A stretch of DNA of 64,000 nt from Streptomyces sp. MJM8645 (lineage in GTDB: Bacteria; Actinomycetota; Actinomycetes; Streptomycetales; Streptomycetaceae). This document shows, one piece after another, positions 59,996 to 64,000 of the stretch (its first letter is position 1; each line of letters opens with the position of its first letter). The stretch lies in assembly GCF_001625365.1 (NCBI RefSeq), contig NZ_LJJF01000001.1:6132501-6196500 (forward strand), in the 5' to 3' direction. The notes beneath the pieces were generated by a model that saw nothing but the letters and a program-made list of their open reading frames with translations, had not been told where the DNA came from and did no database searches. The position numbers were made by a program, and so were the translations under genes.

Positions 59996-62900
59996 ATGGC
60001 CACACCGGAGGACGCCGGCCCGGCCGACGACGACCGACGAGGCCCCTGGCCGGAGAGCGGCCCCGGGCCCCGGCCCGAGCCCTCGACCAGGGTGGACCGG
60101 CGGCCGTGGGGGCGGCGCCTCGGTGTCGTACCGGACCGGCCGTCCCGGCTCGGCGCCGTCCCGCGCACCCGGACGGACCCCGATGCCGCGACCGGGCGGG
60201 AGCCGGACGGCGGGGCCCGCTTCGACCCGGAGGCCCCGACCAGGGTCCAGCGGGCCGCGCCGGAGCGGGTCGACCCGGAGGCCCCGACCAAGGTCCAGCG
60301 GCGTGCGGGCACCGGGCGTGCCGCCGCCCCCGGCTGGGCCGACAACGTCGGCCCCGGGCCCAGCCGGAGCGGCGAGGGCCCCGTGGGCGGGGTGTCGAAG
60401 GGCGGGGTGTCGGAGGGTGGGATACCGGGGGGCGGGGCGTCGGAGAGTGCGGGGCCCACCGGCGGACGGTTCGCGGGCGCCTTCCCCGACGCCCTGCGCG
60501 GCCGCTTCGCCCCGCTCGGAGTGGCCGGCTCCGGCACCGAGGGCACCGTCTGGCACGTCCGGCGCACCGACGGCGGCGGCGAGGCCGCGGTGAAGGTGAC
60601 GGCCGCCGGCCACGCCATGGACGCCGACCTGCTCGGCTACCTGCGCAACGACGACTACCGCCGCCACGTCCCGCACATCGTCGACTTCGGCCGGGTCGGC
60701 CACCACGGCGCCGAACTCGACTGGGTGGCCATGGAGTACCTGCCGGTCACCCTCGCCGACCACTTCGCCGAACTGCGCAAGCGCGGCCGGCACACCGACC
60801 GGCGGGAGGCCGAGCGGATCGTCTACGAGCTCGTCGCCCTGCTCGACTTCTGGCAACGGCGGATCGAGCGCAACCCGCTGGACTTCAAGCCGGCCAACGT
60901 CCTGGTCCGCCCCGGCCGCGAGCCCGGGGAGTTCGTGATAGCCGACTTCGGCGGCGTCGCCCGGCTCACCGCCAGCCGCCGCTTCACGCCCGAGACGATC
61001 GTCACCATCCCGTACATGGCCCCCGAGCTCTTGGCCGGCCGCAACCACGAGGCCGGGCCCTGGTGGGCGCTCGGCAACGTCCTGTACGAGCTGTTCACCG
61101 GCCGCCCCCGCTTCCTCGGCGCGGACGGCCTGCTGATCAGCGACGAGGTGCTGCAGCTGGAACTGGTCCTGGGTGACGAGGTCGACCTCTCGGCCCTCGC
61201 CGACCCCCGCCAACTGCTGCTCCTCCAAGGGCTGTTCACCAAGAACCCGGAGGATCGCTGGACCGCCCCGCAGGTCCGCAGCTGGCTGGCCGGCGGCAGC
61301 CCCGCGGTGGTCCGGCGACAGACCCGGGCCGACACCGGCCGCACCCACCGGCCGATCACTTTCTTCGGCTCCCCCTTCACCGACCCGGCCAAGCTCGCCG
61401 AGGTCCTGCTCCGGCGCTCCGGCGACGCGGCCCGCTGGCTCTCCGCCGGGGGAGCGGAGCGGCTGCGCGACTGGTTGCGCGACGACGTCCAGGACAACGT
61501 CTTCGACCTGCACCACCTGACCGACGTCGCCCGGGCTCCCGGCTCCCGCCGCGACGCCGTGGCCGCCCTCGCGGTGCTCGCCTTCGGCGCCGCCTTCGCC
61601 CCCTCCACCACCCCCTACTACCTCGACCGCCCGATCGACACCCCCGGGCTGGAACGCATCGCCACCGAACCGGACGGCGCCGCGTTCATCGACGCACTGG
61701 TCCGGGTCGGCGCCCCGGCCGTCGCCGCCCGCTACGACTGCTTCCACCCCGAGTGCTCCGGCGAACACTGCTCCCGACTGCTCGCCCTCGCCCAACTCCC
61801 GGACGTCCTGGCCGAAGTGGACCGTGCCGCCCGCACCGTCGGCGGCGGCCGGCGGGGCGGCGACGGGCTCAGCCCGCAGGAGCGCGAGGAGGCACACCGG
61901 TTGGTGGTGTGGCTGAGCGTGCGCCCCGAGGAACGCGACCGGCTGCTCGGCCGGCTCTCGCCGCTGCCCACCGCCCTGCACCGGCTGCCGCTGCCCGAAC
62001 GGGCGGCGGAGCTCGCCGCCCTGGTCGCGGCGGTGGTGGTGGACGCGGCCCTGGCCGCCGGCTCCGGGCTCCGCACGGCCGTACGCGCCACAGTGCGCCG
62101 GCCCGCGCCGGACCCGACCGCCGCGCCGGAGGCGGTCCGGCGCCGCTGGTCGGCGCTGCGGCGGCGGGCGGTGGGCGCCGACCCGGGGGACGAAGCCGGG
62201 CGCGCGGCCCTGGTCGCCGCCGAGACGCTGCGCCCGCGCGGCCGGGGCCGGGGCGAGCGGCCCGACGGCGCGGAGGGCCGGGAGGGCGGGGAAGGCCGGG
62301 AGAACCGGGCCGGCCGGGACCGGTGGCTGGGGCGGCTGTGGCAGGGCGGGCGTGAACGGACGCCGGTGGACTGGCCGGCCCGGCTGCGGGAGTGGTGGCC
62401 GCACGCCCGGACCGGTCTGCCGCGTCGGGCAGGCGCCGTGCTGCTGCTGTTCCTCGCCCTCGGGTTGCTGCTGTGGGCGGGGGCGGTGTTCCGCTACCCC
62501 GTCGAGGCCGGGGTCCAGCTCAAGATCTCGCCCGACGGTGCCTTCGGCGGGCCGTTGAAGAAGGCCGGCGAGCACGCGGCCCAGCAGGTGGTCGGCCAAC
62601 TGGGGGCGGCGCTGGTCGCCGCCGCCGTCCTCGCCTTCTTCCCCGCCCGGGTCGGCCTCGGCACGGCGGCCCTGACCGGCGTCGGGGCCTTCGCCATCGG
62701 CTACCTGCGGCTCGGACCGCCGATGACGGGCCTGGAGATGCCGAAACCGGTGGCCGAGCGGGTGGTGCTGTTCGAGGGCGGGATGGGCAGTTGGGCCGGC
62801 CTCGCGGCGGTGGCGGCGATCGTGGCGTCGTTCGTGCTGATCGAGCGCGCGGCGAACCGGCTGCTGAAGCCCGCGCACGAGGCCCGGCGGCAGGTGCGGG

Positions 62901-63427
62901 AGGCCTGGCGGCGGCTCGCCGGGCGGGGCGCGGCGGCACGGTGGGACGGCAAGCAGTGGCGGACGGGCCCCGTGGGCGCCCGCGACCGTGCGCTGTTCGC
63001 GCTCGGGAGCACCTGTGTGCTCGCCCTGCTGCTGTGGGCGGCGGTCGAGGTGCGGCTGGCGGCCACCGGGCACCACCCGACGCCGGCCTCCTGGGGGACC
63101 GGCCAGACCGGTGCGGCCTACCAGTCCGGGTTCGTCGTCCTGCTGGCCGTCGTCTCCCTCGCGAGCACCCTGGGGACGCCGGTCACCGCCCGGGCGCTCC
63201 TCGGCTGCTGGATCCCCGCCACCCTGGTGCTCGGCGCCTGGCCCGGACCGCTCGGCCCGGTCGAGGCGCTGCGGATCCCGGTGCTCCAGGGGCAGTTCAC
63301 GGCCGTCGCGGAGTTCTGGGGGCACGGCGCGTTCTGGGCCGCGTTGCTGGTCGCGCTCCCGCTCGCGGCGTACGGGGTGCTGCGTACGGCCCGGGCGCGG
63401 GGGGCGGGTACGGGGGCGGGCGGCTGA
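59996..63427 (+). CDS. Large Ser/Thr kinase-like protein with C-terminal membrane domain
   Basis: 1143 residues, ATG at 59996 with GAGGAG upstream. Residues 1-165 are disordered. The kinase domain has SGTEGTVWHV (Gly loop, near 178), AAVKVT (Lys near 199), a variant catalytic loop NPLDFKPANVLV (HRD replaced by PLD, Asp kept), IADFGGVAR (DFG), and YMAPELLAG (APE). A 300-residue helical domain with a Cys/His cluster (YDCFHPECSGEHCSRLL) follows, then from about residue 812 six or seven membrane segments. Probably a membrane-tethered kinase. An AT-rich repeat element lies between its stop and convergent ribA. Confidence 0.87.
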   Translation: MATPEDAGPADDDRRGPWPESGPGPRPEPSTRVDRRPWGRRLGVVPDRPSRLGAVPRTRTDPDAATGREPDGGARFDPEAPTRVQRAAPERVDPEAPTKVQRRAGTGRAAAPGWADNVGPGPSRSGEGPVGGVSKGGVSEGGIPGGGASESAGPTGGRFAGAFPDALRGRFAPLGVAGSGTEGTVWHVRRTDGGGEAAVKVTAAGHAMDADLLGYLRNDDYRRHVPHIVDFGRVGHHGAELDWVAMEYLPVTLADHFAELRKRGRHTDRREAERIVYELVALLDFWQRRIERNPLDFKPANVLVRPGREPGEFVIADFGGVARLTASRRFTPETIVTIPYMAPELLAGRNHEAGPWWALGNVLYELFTGRPRFLGADGLLISDEVLQLELVLGDEVDLSALADPRQLLLLQGLFTKNPEDRWTAPQVRSWLAGGSPAVVRRQTRADTGRTHRPITFFGSPFTDPAKLAEVLLRRSGDAARWLSAGGAERLRDWLRDDVQDNVFDLHHLTDVARAPGSRRDAVAALAVLAFGAAFAPSTTPYYLDRPIDTPGLERIATEPDGAAFIDALVRVGAPAVAARYDCFHPECSGEHCSRLLALAQLPDVLAEVDRAARTVGGGRRGGDGLSPQEREEAHRLVVWLSVRPEERDRLLGRLSPLPTALHRLPLPERAAELAALVAAVVVDAALAAGSGLRTAVRATVRRPAPDPTAAPEAVRRRWSALRRRAVGADPGDEAGRAALVAAETLRPRGRGRGERPDGAEGREGGEGRENRAGRDRWLGRLWQGGRERTPVDWPARLREWWPHARTGLPRRAGAVLLLFLALGLLLWAGAVFRYPVEAGVQLKISPDGAFGGPLKKAGEHAAQQVVGQLGAALVAAAVLAFFPARVGLGTAALTGVGAFAIGYLRLGPPMTGLEMPKPVAERVVLFEGGMGSWAGLAAVAAIVASFVLIERAANRLLKPAHEARRQVREAWRRLAGRGAAARWDGKQWRTGPVGARDRALFALGSTCVLALLLWAAVEVRLAATGHHPTPASWGTGQTGAAYQSGFVVLLAVVSLASTLGTPVTARALLGCWIPATLVLGAWPGPLGPVEALRIPVLQGQFTAVAEFWGHGAFWAALLVALPLAAYGVLRTARARGAGTGAGG

Positions 63428-63437
63428 CGGGCGAACG

Positions 63438-63530
63438 GCTGACAGATAACAGATGACAGAGTTCAGCTTTCAGATTTTGAAATCTGTTATCTGTTATCTG
63501 TCGGCTGTTATCTGTCAGCTGTTAGTTGTC
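63438..63530. repeat. AT-rich palindromic repeat element 3
   Basis: The core CAGATTT-TG-AAATCTG lies at 63471-63486 with an 18-base string CAGATTTTGAAATCTGTT identical to element 1. Outer arms GCTGACAGATAACAG (63438-63452) and CTGTTATCTGTCAGC (63505-63519) pair perfectly. Tandem CTGTTAT units run through 63485-63515. It starts 10 bases past the kinase gene stop and ends before convergent ribA. Probable bidirectional terminator or protein-binding element. Confidence 0.92.
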
Positions 63531-63566
63531 AGCCGCCCGCCGCCGGCGATCCAGCCGCCATCCGGC

Positions 63567-64000
63567 TCAGCCGACCAGCCGGGACAGTTCGATCGAGTGC
63601 CCGGTCCGTTCCACCTTCGCCCGCAGGTAGCGCACGTTGCTCGCGGACAGGTGCACGCCGGTCGGCACCCGCCGCCGCACGGTGATCCCGAGGTCGGCCA
63701 ACTGCTGCGCCTTGTCCGGGTTGTTGCTCAGCAGGTCGATGCCGGTGGCGCCGAGGGTGGCGAGCATCTGGGCGGCGGCGGTGTAGTCCCGGCCGTCCTC
63801 GGGCAGGCCGAGCGCCGTGTTGGCGTCGTACGTGTCCAATCCGGAGTCCTGCAAGGAGTAGGCCTCCAGCTTGTTGTAGAGCCCGATGCCCCGGCCCTCC
63901 TGCCGCAGGTACAGCAGGTAGCCGCCGGCCTCGGCGATCCGCTCGACCGACTCGCGCAGCTGCGGGCCGCAGTCGCAGCGGTCCGAGCCGAAGACGTCGC
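63567..64000 (-). CDS. ribA: GTP cyclohydrolase II, C-terminal part (RibA)
   Basis: The 5' end lies beyond the window; about 144 residues are seen. In order: DVFGSDRCDCGPQLRESVER with two zinc-binding Cys, LRQEGRGIGLYNKLEAYSLQD with the catalytic region, DTYDANTALGLPEDGRDY, LLSNNPDKAQQLADLGI and the end LRAKVERTGHSIELSRLVG. It opens the imidazole ring of GTP in the first step of riboflavin synthesis. Whether a DHBP synthase domain is fused cannot be seen. Confidence 0.95.
   Translation of the reverse strand, partial: DVFGSDRCDCGPQLRESVERIAEAGGYLLYLRQEGRGIGLYNKLEAYSLQDSGLDTYDANTALGLPEDGRDYTAAAQMLATLGATGIDLLSNNPDKAQQLADLGITVRRRVPTGVHLSASNVRYLRAKVERTGHSIELSRLVG

Noticed and set aside
59921..63325. 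Long minus-strand open frame opposite the kinase gene
   Set aside because: Low-complexity shadow of a gene with intact kinase motifs.

Overview
The window is a single high-GC (roughly 70 percent or more), gene-dense actinobacterial segment. Many start codons are GTG, GC is very high at third codon positions, many genes overlap by 4 bases, and the families present (DUF574-type methyltransferase, SWIM plus DUF6493 pair, BTAD/LysM regulator, egtABCD, PAS-GGDEF-EAL) are typical of Streptomycetaceae. The sequence does not let me choose between Streptomyces and Kitasatospora. I saw no tRNA, rRNA, CRISPR array, phage or transposase gene, so it reads as chromosomal core or semi-core DNA.

Layout. 1-4.7 kb: 5' end of a membrane protein, then a divergent sugar ABC importer (lipoprotein, permease, ATPase) with a ROK kinase. 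4.8-8.4 kb: secreted gamma-glutamyltransferase, exonuclease III and a small cell-surface protein. 8.5-15.4 kb: lysoplasmalogenase-like membrane protein, a probable stand-alone TIGR02678 (JetB-like) protein, a BCCT transporter, a TetR regulator and an acyl-CoA thioesterase. 15.5-23.5 kb: SWIM/DUF6493 pair, metallo-beta-lactamase-fold hydrolase, MaoC-like protein, PPOX-like protein and a caspase-like-fold protein. 23.6-37.0 kb: a Tad/Flp-type pilus or secretion locus (lipoprotein, secreted protein, CpaB-like, TadZ-like, TadA, TadB, TadC, pilin-like, three TadE/G-like pseudopilins) ending in a 1356-residue membrane LysM/BTAD protein. 37.1-40.9 kb: a short GntR protein, two small minus-strand genes and a second caspase-like protein fused to a TPR-like domain. 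41-49.8 kb: S53 peptidase, FabG-like reductase, thiolase, acyl-CoA dehydrogenase with divergent TetR, nitric oxide synthase oxygenase and a sugar porter. 50-56.4 kb: the ergothioneine operon egtABCD, a PatB/MalY-like PLP enzyme that could supply the missing C-S lyase, and an SRPBCC protein. 56.6-64 kb: a methyltransferase, a PAS-GGDEF-EAL c-di-GMP enzyme, a large membrane Ser/Thr-kinase-like protein and the 3' part of ribA.

How genes may work together. The ABC importer and ROK kinase form one uptake-and-phosphorylation unit. The fabG, thiolase and acyl-CoA dehydrogenase genes form a fatty-acid-type oxidation neighbourhood with a clear TetR operator. The Tad genes form one long, mostly overlapping operon bracketed by two related caspase-like proteins. 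The egt genes are translationally coupled.

The most unusual non-coding signal is a family of three AT-rich palindromic elements (about 19.8, 41.0 and 63.5 kb), built from ACAGATA/TATCTGT-type repeats around a CAGATTT..AAATCTG core. Each sits between convergent genes. Short tandem repeats of 14-21 bp at gene junctions are also frequent.
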